A stretch of 64,000 nt of DNA from Alnus glutinosa (taxonomy: Eukaryota; Streptophyta; Magnoliopsida; Fagales; Betulaceae), in NCBI RefSeq assembly GCF_958979055.1, contig NC_084891.1, positions 30,314,001-30,378,000 of the forward strand, read 5' to 3'. Of this stretch, positions 10,354 to 22,867 are shown piece after piece. Position numbers and translations under genes: made by a program. Every line of letters begins with the position of its first letter. Within the stretch, counting starts at the first letter, position 1. The notes beneath the pieces are model-generated. The model saw nothing but the letters and a program-made list of their open reading frames with translations. It did not search any database and was not told the DNA's origin.

Positions 10354-12879
10354 ATGCAAACCTCCTCAGTATTCTTAGCTGCGAAGCCTGCCTCGGCTCC
10401 GGTTCGCGTGAGGTCGCTGTACACAAGTCGGACACCGAGCACCGCAAACGATCCGAATTCCATGGCTGCGGCTGCTCCTAAGTGGGCTCAGAAGACCATA
10501 ACTCTGCCTCCCCAGAGGAGGGGCTGCCATCTCATCACCCCTAAGGTACACCTTTTTCCCCACTCGATTCATCCCCCAATTATTCTTCGCAATTTCATAT
10601 ATGTTTCGCATAAACACTCCTTGTCGTATTGAAGGAGGGTGTAACTGCTACTTGGGATGGGATTGCTTTTCATTTTTATCGATACGGAAATGTAATATTT
10701 TGTTTCAAATTAGCAATTCCAGTGAGCAGTAAACACCCACTCAATTCTCAAACATACCCAGCCGTTCCCAACCAATCTCTCTTTATACATTTGGTTTTTC
10801 TGCTGTTCGGGGACCAGATTTCTGCATCAGTCGAACAGATTATGGTTTTGCTGTCTGTCAATAACCTATTTTGATATGTTTCAACTGTTTAGAACTTGAC
10901 TCATGCTGTTATACAATATGAACTTTAACATCACTCGATCTATTACATATACTGTTCTGTGTTTCCTCGCTTTGGCAACCCCAAGATAACCAAAACAGGC
11001 TATCATCCCTTCTTGTAAAGTTGTATTATTTGTCGGAATATAAAGATTTTCAAATAAAATATTGGTTTGGATTCTACTCTATTTTCATATTTTTAATAGA
11101 CAACAGGTGAAAAACTCACTTCTTGTATATTTAAACGCATATAGAGGCACATAGAATCCCAAGGGCAAATCATCTGGATTAAAAGCATTAAGATGCTTCT
11201 CACAGCTACAGCTCAAATAGAGCACAGCACTCCAGAGGGAATCATAAATCACCACCATCATCCCAATTGAACTGGATAATTATGAACCTTTCATTGTTTT
11301 CTTCCCCTTTGTAGGCCTACTATTATTCACCTGTGTAACCATTAAAGGGCCACTTCACGGGTAGGAGTTGTGGCAATTGTCAACTTATTCGCTCTTGTCT
11401 TGAAATCATATTACAAAGTATCTCCAATTATGAAGATGATTATCTTTGTTGTATTGGTGGTATGGTAATTAGTTTATATGTGGCAATGGTCACAGGCCAC
11501 AATAGTGACTCATACCATGCAAAACGGTATGCACCTCCAGTTGGCAACAGCATATCTTCTAGACCATATTTTGTATTTCTTGTATATTGATAACAATTGT
11601 TGTTTTTAAAATATCAGATAATGAAGGAAATTGGGCAAGATCTGTCAGAATTCAAGTGTGGCCTTGCTCATCTCTTCTGTAAGTGATATGAAATCAGTCT
11701 TAATAATTTCCCCCTCATGTTCAATGTGGAATTCTTTATTGGAATTCATCTTCTATTTTAAACATTTTAGTGCAGCACACTAGTGCTTCTCTTACTATCA
11801 ATGAGAATTATGACTCTGATGTTCGGGATGATACTGAGACATTCCTCAACAAGATAGTTCCAGAGGTGTGTTTGTCTGGTTTACTATTTCATATAGCAGC
11901 CTATGTCATCTGAGAAAAGATCTTATGTGGTTTTTGGATATCTATTTTCAGGGAAGATCTGCGCCTTGGAAGCATACAATTGAAGGTTAGCATGCATTCA
12001 TATGTTTGAATTAGGGTTAGGTTCTGATTTTTAATTCTATGGATACTCCGTCTTCTCTTACTTTAGATTCTCATTTTTAATTCTATGGACACTCCGTCTT
12101 TTCTTACTTTCCCCTACACAAGTGTTGATGTTGAGTTGTGTAATTTCTGCAGGCCCAGATGACATGCCAGCGCATATCAAGTCGTCGATGTTTGGCTGCA
12201 CGCTGACGTGCGATGATCTCATACTTGTAGTTAGAACTGTTTGTATACTCAGAAGTTTTATTGTCTGGTATCTAATTAACTGGTCTTCATTCTTGCGCAG
12301 GGTTCCAATTACAAATGGGCAGCTTAACATGGGAACCTGGCAGGTATACGAAAGCAGCATAATGGTCAAATTTCTCTGAATAGTTTAAATAGTAAAGAGA
12401 ATTTTCTTATGGATGTTTTTCATGGTTTAAATCTAACAACATGTTTCAGAAAATTAGTTGCTCTAGACACACTAGCTGGATTTGTATTGATAAAAGCTTA
12501 GGGAAAAGAAGAAAAGTGAGAATAGCATTGAATCGTGATTGGGGAAGCAGTTTCAATCCTCTTTTTCGTTTGGCCAATGATAAAGATGGTTAGAAAGGGA
12601 ATTGCAGTGAGTCACTATATATGTTGTAATCTTTTACAACCTAGTTGAAATCTTATTGCTCTATGTTAATTATTGTAACAGTAACACTCGGTCTAAGATA
12701 TGGATGAAAAGCCTGAAAATATGCCCTTCAAGACACATAGAAGACACTAGACAGATGGTTCTAATGGTGTCATGGTAGAGTTAGGCATTTTTCTGGACCT
12801 AGTTGTGTAGGTTTGAACTTCATCAAGTGTATAAAATATTAATACAACAGGTCATGCAATAGTATTTGGACTAACTGGC

Positions 12880-12920
<41 letters not shown>

Positions 12921-13195
12921 GAAGTAAACTAGAGTTGTAGGGTCGTGTTTATCTGATAATCCTCACATTAATCATGCGATTCATGCACATGCGCACACAT
13001 GCATGATACATTCAGGTCATGTCTAGAGCGTCTCTATTGATCAGCTTCATAAGCTGTTTAACTTTTGTCTGCTATGCTGCTATATCGGAGTGTGTCATAG
13101 TTCCTTGTGCTATTTTGCTTCAGGGGATATGGCTGTGTGAGCACCGCGACAACGCTACTCCGCGCAAAGTTGTGGTTACCCTCAATGGAATATAA
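10354..13195 (+). CDS. YjbQ / UPF0047 family protein (secondary thiamine-phosphate synthase-like)
   Basis: Small conserved protein found in bacteria, archaea and plants; some bacterial members show weak thiamine-phosphate synthase activity, but the true role is unsettled. Seven exons: 10354-10545, 11618-11678, 11771-11865, 11952-11985, 12153-12207, 12301-12343, 13124-13195, all GT-AG and in frame to TAA. Family signatures: [49 protein letters not shown]. Two in-frame starts exist. From 10462 the protein is 147 residues and matches the bacterial core. From 10354 it is 183 residues and gains a 36-residue Ser/Arg/Ala-rich extension ([12 protein letters not shown]...) that looks like an organelle transit peptide. 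I list the longer form; both may be used. Confidence 0.88.
12883..12918. repeat. TC microsatellite
   Basis: Uninterrupted TC dinucleotide run inside the last intron of the YjbQ gene. Confidence 0.9.
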
Positions 13196-13480
13196 GGCTC
13201 TAAACTTCAGAGATTTCTGTTTCATTTATTTTTCTGTGTACACAAACAACAATGTACTTAATTGTGTAATCATGACCACATGTTTGTCTATCGTCATCGT
13301 GTATTCGTGTTGGTAATGGGTTATTAGTGCTGTGCTGCTGTGTTAATTGGTTTTAAAAAGGATAATTATCGCATCTGAATAATGTCAAGAGTTTCTGTTT
13401 ATATTTTGACAAAATAGATGCTTAACTTTTGGAGAGATAAAGAGTTAATTTATTATTATTATTTTTTTAAGGTGGCCACT

Positions 13481-13517
13481 GCTGGTCAGGGTAGCTGACC
13501 GGCCACCCTTGTGCTTG
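13481..13517. repeat. Short palindromic hairpin
   Basis: GGTGGCC and GGTCAG on the left pair with CTGACC and GGCCACC on the right. It lies just downstream of the YjbQ gene in otherwise AT-rich sequence. A related GGTGGCC motif follows at about 13522. Probably MITE debris rather than a terminator. Confidence 0.45.
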
Positions 13518-13966
13518 TCGAGGTGGCCATGGAGTCAGGCATCAGCCGTATTATTTTTTTTATCAAGTATGGCACCGCATCTATTTGAGTTTCTAAAAGA
13601 AAGTTGGTTAATTTACTCTATATAAAATATATTCTCAAACATGGACTCTACAAAACCAAAAAAAAAAAAAAAAAAGAAGAAGAAGAAATAAAAAAAAAAG
13701 AAAAAAAAAAAAAAAAGAGACTTTTAAAAGCAGTATTCACTATTATTATTATGTTAGGTAAGAACACTCTTTTAAGCCAAAAATACACAAGCACTCTAAA
13801 ACGGAAAATCATTTGTGGGGGACAAGTTACCGTCCCCAACGCCCTTTTTGTATTAAACAAATCATTTTTAATGCAAAAGTGTTCCTTGATGGTGAATTAA
13901 AAATGACTTATTTAATAAAAAGAGGGGGCAAGATATATCGGGACGAATAATGATAGTAGTACATAA

Positions 13967-14060
13967 GTGTACAACTATCATACAACACCCCCTTCAAAGG
14001 GGTGGCCTCCACACACTGAGGCTCACCCCTTGTGAAGGGGTGTTGTGTGTACAACTATCA
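13967..14060. mobile_element. Compact MITE-like hairpin with repeated flanks
   Basis: GTGTACAACTATCA is present at 13967-13980 and 14047-14060. Between the copies is a strong hairpin: CAACACCCCCTTCAAAGGGG on the left and CACCCCTTGTGAAGGGGTGT on the right. Short, non-coding, between the YjbQ and CML genes. Confidence 0.6.
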
Positions 14061-14622
14061 CTCATCACTCCCCATATCAGGACTCCTCTAAAACAGGCGT
14101 TAACGAGCAATATCTGATGCCAGCAAGCAAGTTTTGGCATCCTACCTAGTACACCTTGGGTGTGTATTATCTGTTTTGCTCTTGTTGAATCCGGTGATTT
14201 CAATAGATTGCAAACCTTTACATCTGAAACTCATAAATAATGGAAGATTATGGCATCAGGCTGCCGGGATTTTACTTTCCTATAATCACTAATAATTCCA
14301 AATTTCCTTTCGGCGGACCTGAAGGTAGCAGATATTCGGATTTCCCGAGCGATAATTTATGTTATCTTCCCTTTAATGGTGGAAATTTCTTGCTTACAAA
14401 TTGGAACGTTGAGGAGAAAAAAGCAAAAAGAAAGAATGCCCAAAGATTAATAGTGCTGATACTGTCCATGAACAAATTGAATCTAAAATAAGCTGATTGT
14501 TTTACAAGATCATGGGAATCTTTTATTACCAAATATTAAATAAAAGAATGAATGAAGTAAAAAAGACATTGGAAGGAACAACGGAAAAATATTCCATCTA
14601 ATGAGCAATGGGTATGGATCAG

Positions 14623-15231
14623 CTAGCGCATCATACAGCTGAACTCTTCAAAGCTGAGAACGCCGTCTCCATTGAGATCAAACTTTCGAATCATGGCTTT
14701 ACAATCCTCGATGGACTTGGAGTCGCCGAGTCGACTCAGCATCGTCTTCAAGCTGGTGGGGGTGATGCACCCGGACCCCTCCATCTCATACATCCCAAAA
14801 GCCTGTCTGAGCTCCTCATTCTTCTCCTCGTCTCCGCTTGCCTCCATTAGCTTCCGGAATTCCTCGAAGTCCAGAAGCCCATCCCCGTTCAAATCAGACG
14901 ACCTCACGGCTGCTTCTGCCTCATCCATGGACAGTTTTCCCCCACAAGTCCTCACGCAGCTTTCCAATTCGGTTGGGGATATTTTACCATCTCCATTCTC
15001 GTCAAAGTATTCGAACACCCTTTGGAGCTCGCTGCAGTGTTTGCTTGCCTCGGAATCAGTTGAAAGAGAAGGTTTTTCCCTCTTGCTTGGAGACAGTTTG
15101 CGCCGTAATCTTCCCAAAGCTGACTTCGGAGAGGTTGAACTGGGCTTTTCATCCATTGCAATTGAAGAAGAAGAAGAAGAGGAGGAGGATGACCCTGCAT
15201 CGTGCTTAGTTTTCATGATGAAGCCTGGCAT
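14623..15231 (-). CDS. Calmodulin-like protein, CML37/38/39 type
   Basis: Calcium sensor of the CML family; Arabidopsis CML37-39 respond to stress, wounding and calcium signals. Single exon, 202 residues from the chosen ATG (15229-15231); starts at 15315 and 15216 are also in frame. A serine run (14-23) and a basic stretch (about 41-53) precede four EF-hands. Loops: 77-88 (DENGDGKISPTE), 113-124 (DLNGDGLLDFEE), 149-160 (EMEGSGCITPTS) and 185-196 (DLNGDGVLSFEE). The third loop lacks the first acidic ligand and ends in Ser, so it should not bind calcium; Arabidopsis CML37 also has a weak third loop. Its position beside the PhoD-like gene and SPP matches the order remembered from Arabidopsis, supporting CML37-type orthology. 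Confidence 0.88.
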   Translation of the reverse strand: MPGFIMKTKHDAGSSSSSSSSSSIAMDEKPSSTSPKSALGRLRRKLSPSKREKPSLSTDSEASKHCSELQRVFEYFDENGDGKISPTELESCVRTCGGKLSMDEAEAAVRSSDLNGDGLLDFEEFRKLMEASGDEEKNEELRQAFGMYEMEGSGCITPTSLKTMLSRLGDSKSIEDCKAMIRKFDLNGDGVLSFEEFSCMMR

Positions 15232-15315
15232 GTAGTTGCTAAAGCAAAGAACTCTCGACTGGGCTGTATACCTGAACCTGAAATTAGTTATATATATTTT
15301 GGTTCGCTCTTTCAC

Positions 15316-15847
15316 TTGCTATAAAAAGGAGTTGGGCCTGTATATATATAGAAAGATTATATATAGGGAGTTGGAAGTACAAGGGAAAGGACGGATCGGA
15401 GGATAAGTTAGCTCGGAATATAAAATTGATGATGTTGTGTGATGGACGTGGGAAGCTTTTCAAAGTTTTGGGGATATGGTTGGGAGAACGCGGTTTTGAA
15501 CTACCACGTATGCCATGATTCTGCCGACCGCCAATTGTTTTTAAAACGATGACAATTGCTGATACGACTCAGACGCGGCAGCGCGTGACTGAAGCTTCTA
15601 CCTGCTTTCCGAGCGAGGGAATGAACTTCTAGACTTTTCCTTCTGGGCACTTCGGGAATTTTCTCTTTTGCCTCTTTTATTTTCTTTCTTTGACCATCGA
15701 CCATCGTGGACCCAACCCCAATCATAGCTTTGTAAACGCAAGTGCAGACGTGGGGGGAGCTGTGCCATTCAATGAACACAGACGGTATCTCTATTCGACT
15801 ATTCCCCAACCAAATATACTAGCATATACCCCGCATCATGCCCGGAT
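15316..15847. promoter_or_regulatory. Probable promoter region of the CML gene
   Basis: Upstream of the minus-strand CML gene. A TATATATATA tract at about 15341-15350 sits roughly 110 bases before the chosen start codon and could serve as the TATA element. No further gene is visible. Confidence 0.3.
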
Positions 15848-16005
15848 TTTTACGACTTAAATTGCGTCTTATAGTTATAAAAGTAATAGATAATCTACAA
15901 AATAGTTTAAAAAAAACTTTTAAGTTATTCTATTAGCATGCTACATTTAATTTAAGAAACAAAATAAAAATTTAGGAATCAAAATAAAATTACGTAAATG
16001 AATAT
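15848..16005. repeat. Left copy of a ~155-bp direct repeat flanking a LINE
   Basis: The core GCTACATTTAATTTAAGAAA at about 15941-15960 is identical to the core at 18927-18946. The flanking text on both sides (AATAGATAAT upstream, TTTAGGAAT and ATATTG downstream) also matches with scattered changes and small indels. Confidence 0.65.
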
Positions 16006-16289
16006 TGTAAATTATCTTGTAAGGAAGCAAAATAAATCACATGTATTCAATTTTTATAGATATTAATTTTTTTTTAAAAAAAAATAAGTGAAATTTTATA
16101 GCACCAACAAGCAACTTCTTACAAAGAAAAGGTTCTCAACAGAACCTAAACACACAACCAGAGTAGACAAAATTCACAACCAAAAGCAAAGAACAACAAA
16201 AAACACCTAAACCATAACAGTAAAAGGGATATTCCAGTTTAAACAAAGAGCAAAGTTTTCCTTAGTCTTTGGGAATCTGCATTTTCCTG

Positions 16290-18670
16290 AGATATGGGAT
16301 TGGATTTCTCAATAAATCGATCTCAGCAACTGTTCCTCCGTCTTTTGCCTCCCTTGGTGCCTAATCTCATTTATAACTCTCCATAAGTGATACACAACAG
16401 AACTCAAAGCAAGCCTGCGTAAGACTCCCCTTAATCTCTTAGTTTTCCATTGTACACATCCAACAGCAATCACGCTAGTCCAGTCAAAATCAGGAGCAGC
16501 AATATTGCAGTGGTGCATACAATTCTACCAAACTCGAGAGCTGAAACTGCATTGAAAGAACAAATGATCCCTACTCTCTATTCCATATCTACAAAAATAC
16601 ACACTGAGTATCACCAATATAACCCTAGGCCAAAAGTCTACCACCCGTAGTAACCCTATTCTTCACAGCTAACCACATTAAGAACGCTTGTTTTGGGATT
16701 GCATAGGGGAACCAAATGAGAGGCCACCACTCAACTTCGGCTTTCTTCTTTCTTAAATAATTCCAAGTATCAGAACTAACAGAAATTCCTTTCTTTGCCA
16801 CTGTCCAAACTGGTCGATCAGAATCTCCAAGCCGGATTTCCGAGAGCCTACTCTGAATGGTAATGAGTTCATCAGACTGAGCAGGCTTCCATATCCAATT
16901 ACCATTCCTAAGGACAAAAGCAACTCGGGCATCTAACTTGCTTTGAGAATCATAAATGACTCTGTATCCGAAGTTAGCCAGAAGAGGACCACAAGGATGC
17001 CAATGATCATGCCATAAATGAATACTAGTTCCATTTCCCACTTCAAATTTGATAAAGTCTCTAGCAAGATTCCGGAGTCTGAGAAGTTTCATCCAAGTCC
17101 ACGAGCAATCTTGGGGAAGACGAACATTTCAAAAGCTCCTCCCCCTTCAAAAGGTATATTTGAACCCATGCTACCCAAAGAGATCTAGACCGAGCAAATA
17201 AAGACCAAATATGTCTCATCATAGAAGAAACATTCCAAGTCTCAACACATTTCAGCCCCAACCCACCTTCTGACTTAGGAATACAAACATCCCCCCAATC
17301 AACTTTGGCTGTTGCAAAATCTCCATCCTTACCATTCCACCAAAAAACAATTAAATTTTTGGGAAATGTCTTTAAGAACACTTTTAGGCAAAATAAAAAT
17401 GTTAGTCCAATAGACTTGCAAACCATGAAGAACCGAAACAATCAGTTGCATCCTCCCACCAAAGGATAACTGTTTAGAAGTCCAATAATCAATACGTTTG
17501 GTGATCCTTTCAATCAGCACAGATAACTTGGAAGATATTAAAGGAACCCCAAGGTATCTAACGGGAAAATGCCCTTCCTCCATTTGCAATTCATCCAGTA
17601 AAACATCCTTCATCCTAAGATAAATACCAGCACAAAAAAAAGGAACTTTTGGAAGGATTTGCTCGCAAACTAGAGAGTTGTTCAAATTCTAATAAAACAG
17701 CATTCACAGCCTTAATAGAAGATAAACTAGCCTCAAAAAACAACAGCACGTCATCAGCAAAACATAAGTGGGTAAGCTGCAATTAGAGCATCTAGGATGA
17801 AATTTGAAACCTGAGTTATAACCAGTATATTTTCCCATGATTCTAGAAAACACTTCCATAGCAATGACAAATAAGTAGGGAGAGAGAGGATCTCCATGCC
17901 TCAATCCTTTAGCCCCCTCAAAATAACCGACCAGAGGAAATAGAAAAACGAGGGGAGGTAATACACTCTTTAATCCAATTGACAAACTTGGGAGGGAAAC
18001 CAAAACAAGATAAGCAATGAATGAGAAAACCCCAATTAACTGAGTCATAAGCCTTCATCAAATCAATTTTCGTGGTGCATCGAGGATGACCATCTTTTCG
18101 ATGATAGTTTCTAATCATTTCCTGAGCCAACAACACATTTTCAGCAATATTACGGCCAGGTATGAAAGCAGATTGGTTCCTACTAATCATAGAATCCAAA
18201 AGAGGGAGCATTATGTTAGAAAGAATTTTAGTAATGCATTTATAAATGACATTACAGCAAGCTATAGGTCTATAATCTCTCATAATAGAGACATTTGGCC
18301 TTTTAGGCACCAAGGATTGTGGCATTCACTTCTTTAAGGAGCATTCCAGAATCAAAAAAACTTTGAATAACAGTCACCACATTTGCCCCCACAACTTCCC
18401 AAGAAGACTTAAAAAACGCAGCCGTATATCCATCTAGATCAGGAGACTTATTAGCTTTCATGTTGAAAAAAGTAGATTTAATCTCCTCAACTGAAACAGA
18501 ATTCTCCAACAAACCAGCCTGCTCAGCAGAAACAATAGGAGATATAAGATGCTTAATCCGAGCAGCACCATCACCCTAAAACACCATATTAGTAGACCCC
18601 AGCAACCTTTTATAAAAATTCTTTACAATACTTTTAATGCCAGCAATATCTTCTATTCGGTTTTCATTAT
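16290..18670 (-). mobile_element. 5'-truncated, decayed LINE (L1-type ORF2 remnant)
   Basis: Reading on the minus strand, successive frames give the palm of a non-LTR reverse transcriptase: DYRPIACCNVIYKCITKI, NQSAFIPGRNI, KIDLMKAYDSVNW, then GLRHGDPLSPYLF, then the catalytic FADD box (about 17740-17765) in a shifted frame, then thumb-like text and a zf-RVT tail (PKQAFLMWLAVKNRV). The endonuclease domain is absent and several frameshifts and stops break the frame, one of them directly before FADD. It is an inactive relic, inserted opposite to SPP and between two direct repeats. Confidence 0.85.
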
Positions 18671-18834
18671 TTGTAGATGCTAATTTAATAGACATTTTAC
18701 ATAATATAGGAATTCACAAAAACAAATAACAAAATAATGTCATCACATCATTGTAAGAACTTGTATTCAATATTTACAAACATGATAAAATGCTACATAA
18801 AATTTATCAAGTCTATAAGCAAGAAATTTAAGAA

Positions 18835-18992
18835 CTTTTTACGAATTATGTGCTTATATTTAAAAATTAATAGATAATGTACAAAATATTCTTTAAAAAA
18901 AAAATTGAGTTATTTTATTAGAATGCTACATTTAATTTAAGAAACAAATTAAAAATTTAGGAATAAGAATGAAAATACGATATTGGAAATTA
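18835..18992. repeat. Right copy of the ~155-bp direct repeat flanking a LINE
   Basis: Partner of 15848-16005, in the same orientation and about 3 kb away. It carries the same core and the same order of flanking motifs. Much longer than a LINE target duplication, so it could be a pre-existing repeat, an old segmental copy or LTR debris. Confidence 0.65.
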
Positions 18993-19341
18993 TTTAATCT
19001 CCTTGCTTCATGGCATGAAGAGTGCAAGGAAACAATACACAAAATAGTAACAAACAATAAAGACACAAAACACTCTTAAAAATATTTTTTTTAAGAAAAC
19101 GAAGAGAGAAAAAAGGAAAAAAAAAAAAAAACCTGTCTTATCACAATAGTAATCAACTCAACTAAAAACCAATTTGTGCTTAATTTTGGCACCAATGAAC
19201 CAAAAGCAGCATTCAGTAAGCTTTCATGTGGAAAAGGCCACGTGGAGCCCACTCAAATCCTTCGCTTACAAATAAATCTCTCTCAAATGAGTCAAATCTA
19301 CGATAAAAGGTGTGCATTTATATATATATATATATATATAG

Positions 19342-19520
19342 AATAATGATTCACTACTATTTAAATATACAACTTTTCACCACCTTGTCACATTGACAAG
19401 GTGGTCCCCCACTTTAATTTATTTTTAAAAAATAAAAAAATTCAAAAAGTAGTGGAAGACTACCTTGCCACATAGACAAAGTGGTGAAAAGTTGTATATT
19501 TAGGTGACATTAAATCATTA

Positions 19521-19522
<2 letters not shown>
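19342..19522. mobile_element. MITE copy 1 between TA microsatellites
   Basis: Ends AATAATGATTCAC and AAATCATTATT are inverted. Inside, CAAGGTGGTCCCCCACTTTA and a partner GTAGTGGAAGACTACCTTG form long arms round an AT-rich centre. A TATATA run lies on each side. Confidence 0.75.
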
Positions 19523-19568
<46 letters not shown>

Positions 19569-19569
<1 letters not shown>

Positions 19570-19746
19570 TAATGATTCAATGCCACCCAAAAATACAATT
19601 TTTCACCATCTTGCCTATGTGGTGAGGTGGTCCCCCACTACTTTTTGAGTTTTTTTATTTTTTAAAAATAAATTAAGGTGGGGGACCACCTTGCCTATGT
19701 GGCAAGGTGGTGAAAAATTGTATATTTAGGTGGTAGTGAATCATTA

Positions 19747-19748
<2 letters not shown>
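19569..19748. mobile_element. MITE copy 2, same family, opposite orientation
   Basis: Same ends (AATGATTCA and TGAATCATT) and same arms as copy 1. Its AT-rich centre matches the reverse complement of the centre of copy 1, so the two copies lie head to head. It is followed by a TA run of about 50 bases (19750-19799). Confidence 0.75.
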
Positions 19749-19801
<53 letters not shown>

Positions 19802-19989
19802 CTCAAATATATGAGAGAAGGCAGTGCTACAGAATCTCAAGAGCAAAAAGGCCACGCAGAAAAAATATAACGCCCCCCTCATACTCTGAACAAAAGAAGA
19901 AAAGACTTGTGTTTCTGTGGGTAGTCAGTATCATACTAAAAAAGAAAAAAAGACGTTTGTACGTGTAAGGGTGCGCGGCTCAATCTGGT

Positions 19990-22860
19990 GCCGTAGATCC
20001 AAGACCTGCAAAGGCGTCGGTGCTCTGCTCTGTTAAGCCACCGCGTAAATCTATTTGGTTGTTGTCGATGTTTTGATATGATTTTCTTTTCTTTAAAAAC
20101 CTTGAATTATAAAATATTTTGCAGTTATATTTTTAAAATCGACCAACATAATGGTAGAATATAAAAGCACTGAGAGAAATACCCCAAAACACACAGAAAT
20201 ATAAAACTCAGAAAACTTACTCGGTGTAAAGGGTGAAGAAGAATTGAGAGATACAGAGATAATGACAGTATAATATTTGCTCTTTATCTTGTTTGAAGTC
20301 TGATATAAAAAAAGTTAAACGGTTGGCGTTGGACTGGGTCTTGCAGAATAAGAGCTTTTTGACGAAAATATCTGAAAACCAAAACAAAGTGTTGAAACTT
20401 GAAAGGAGTAGCGAAAGTTGAAACCTTGATGATGAACAGTACGTTGGACTGTCTTTCAGATGCAAAAACTGCGTATAGCAAAGCCTTGTTGACAAACATA
20501 TCTGAAAACAAATGTGTGAAACCAAATAGTGTAGAAACGAAAATAATGGGGAAGAAGTCTATGTTTTTTTTTTTTTTTTTTTTTTTCACTTGATCATGGT
20601 TCAATTGGAGAGGAGGGAGTTTGGATTTTTTAACGTTAAAGCTAGCCTTTGCTTTCAAACGTTTTAGTTATTTTGTAGAAAAAGATAATTGAACGCATGA
20701 TAATTGATGAGGTTTTGATGAGGCGTAGAGATGGAGAGGAAGCATGCCTCTCTTTTTCAAATCTTCGTTTTTCCTTCACTTTTGTGCAAACAGTTATGAT
20801 AGAGTATTTATAAAAGAAAACTGAACTGCTCTTCTTTGCTTATTTGCAAACAGTAATGATACAGTTTTATAGCCTTTAATTTGCCTTCCGGTTGTAGATG
20901 CTTATTTTTTTGTTGGGTAATTTTGATATTTTGGTCTGAAATAAGAACTGCAACTAAATCTCTGAGTGACAACATTTTTATGTCGTTCTGCATTGTGTTT
21001 TTAAGAGTTTTGAAGCCTAACCCAATAAAGGGAAAACAAAAATTGTTAAAAAAAGGCAGTAGGAAGTAGAAGAACGAAGGGCTCTGAATTTGCTAGAATT
21101 CTTGCTTTGATAACAAAGATAATAACAAAAAATCATATGCAGGAACAAAGCACATCACAATTTTTAAAAAAATAATCATATAATCTTAAAATACGTATGT
21201 TCTTCATAATCTACTGACAGAGTCACACAGAGAGAGAGAGAGAGTACATTTTGATAGATTAGATGCGAAGAGGCCAATGGAAAGCAAACAGTTTTTCGTT
21301 TTACATAGTGTGATTTTGGGAAGGCTATGATAGAGTTATAGAAGAAAAATGAAATGATCTTATTCTGTCCTTTGTAAACAATTATGATATATACACCCCC
21401 GTAGCCTTTTCTTTCAAACGTTACTTTGGGGAAAAAAAGCCAACTGAATGCATAAATAACTGTTTGATTGACAAAGTTAAACTCACCGTTTAACTTAAAA
21501 TGAACACTTTGCTGCATTTTGAAAGGTCACTTATCATAATATTATGCAATGTTCTGAGTGATTTCCATATATATATATATATATATATATGATATCCCCT
21601 TCTAATTGTTTCTCTCATCTTTCTTCGTCCAAACATACTCTATGTTAGGTTCATGATTGTTTTGAGCAATCCTTCTTATAATCATACAAATTAGCTTGAA
21701 TAATAGGAATCAGAAGGGTCTATCCCTTGAAATTGAAATTGAAATTGAAATAATAATAATAATAATAATAAAGATAATTTGATCACTTGAGATCGAGGAT
21801 TTAACCTCCAAATGCTTTGGACAATTTTATATCATTTTTCTCTATGAATTGACCACACAACATTTATAATATTAAATGTAAAAGAGTTACATTTCTATGG
21901 AGATATTATTGAATGCATAGTTGACAATCATTCATGGAGGTCGCCTCTTTTATTATTGTTCATTTATTTTTTTTCAATTTGAAAGTAAAACTATAATTTT
22001 TTAACACGTAAAGTTATATTACATGTCCATCGACAATTGATTATTATGTGGTTACCCCCTCTCTAAGGAGAGGTTGCCTCACCTTACATGGAGGCAACCC
22101 TCCGCCTAGTTACTTTAAACTTTTATAAGAGATTATTGTCCTTCTATGAGTTGAAGGGAAGCCACCCCCCACTCAGTTACCCTTCATATGGTGAGCAATG
22201 ACTATTTTTAAAATTTTATTTTTATTTTTTATCTTACTAATTTTGAGATAAAATTGTCGTTTTCTTACCGACAGAAGCGTTAGTTTCGTATGTCAATTGG
22301 TTATGGGTTTAGAGTGAATTCACATAAGGACAGAGCTAGCATTTAAAATTTGAAGGGCAAAATTAAAGAAGTAAAAATTTGTTTAATTTTCTCAATTTAG
22401 TAAGTAACGTGTGATAAGTATCTTTGATTTGAGGAGGCAAAATTAAAGGAGTAAAAAGTAGTTTAATTTTCTCAATTTAGTAAGTACCGTGTGTTAAGTA
22501 TCTTTGCTAGAAAAGAAAGGAAAATAAAGATACACGTGAGACCAACGATAGGGCAGGGCCAGCTCCTTTGTATGGCGGTGTGTCGTGCGATTGCGTGAGC
22601 GTGAGATGTGATACGGTTCACAAATCAGATTCTGAGTCTCACCCAGAGATATTTCATATTTTATTAGTCGGTTGCCTTTGGAAAGAAAATTAAAATTTCG
22701 TTGGAAGAAGGTCCAACGGTGCCGTTTGTTAATGGGAGAATTGCAGGGCCCCCTGTAGGTCCAAACTGACCAATCGTTTTACCCTACTATTTTTGTAGAA
22801 CTCATAATAAGGGCAAAAGGCATAATAAAATCAATTCAAAGGCTCTGCTTGTGAATTCAA
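19990..22860. other. Gene-free spacer upstream of SPP
   Basis: No gene recognised. It holds diverged short duplications: a CTTGTTGACAAACATATCTG-type phrase at about 20487 and a variant at about 20356, and a CTTTCAAACGTT phrase at about 20650 and 21411. There are also GA and TA runs (21232-21244, 21572-21590). The last few hundred bases are the likely SPP promoter. Confidence 0.5.
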
Positions 22861-22867
22861 TCTGGCA

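Noticed and set aside
14672..15235. 187-residue open frame opposite the CML gene
   Set aside because: It mirrors the EF-hand coding strand, and its Glu run is only the complement of the serine repeat.
15848..18992. Intact LTR retrotransposon bounded by the 155-bp direct repeats
   Set aside because: The repeats lack TG...CA ends, there is no primer-binding site or polypurine tract, and the contents are a LINE on the minus strand, not gag-pol.
20284..20658. 124-residue lysine- and phenylalanine-rich frame upstream of SPP
   Set aside because: It is driven by a T run and diverged short repeats, with no domain and no splice-consistent neighbours.
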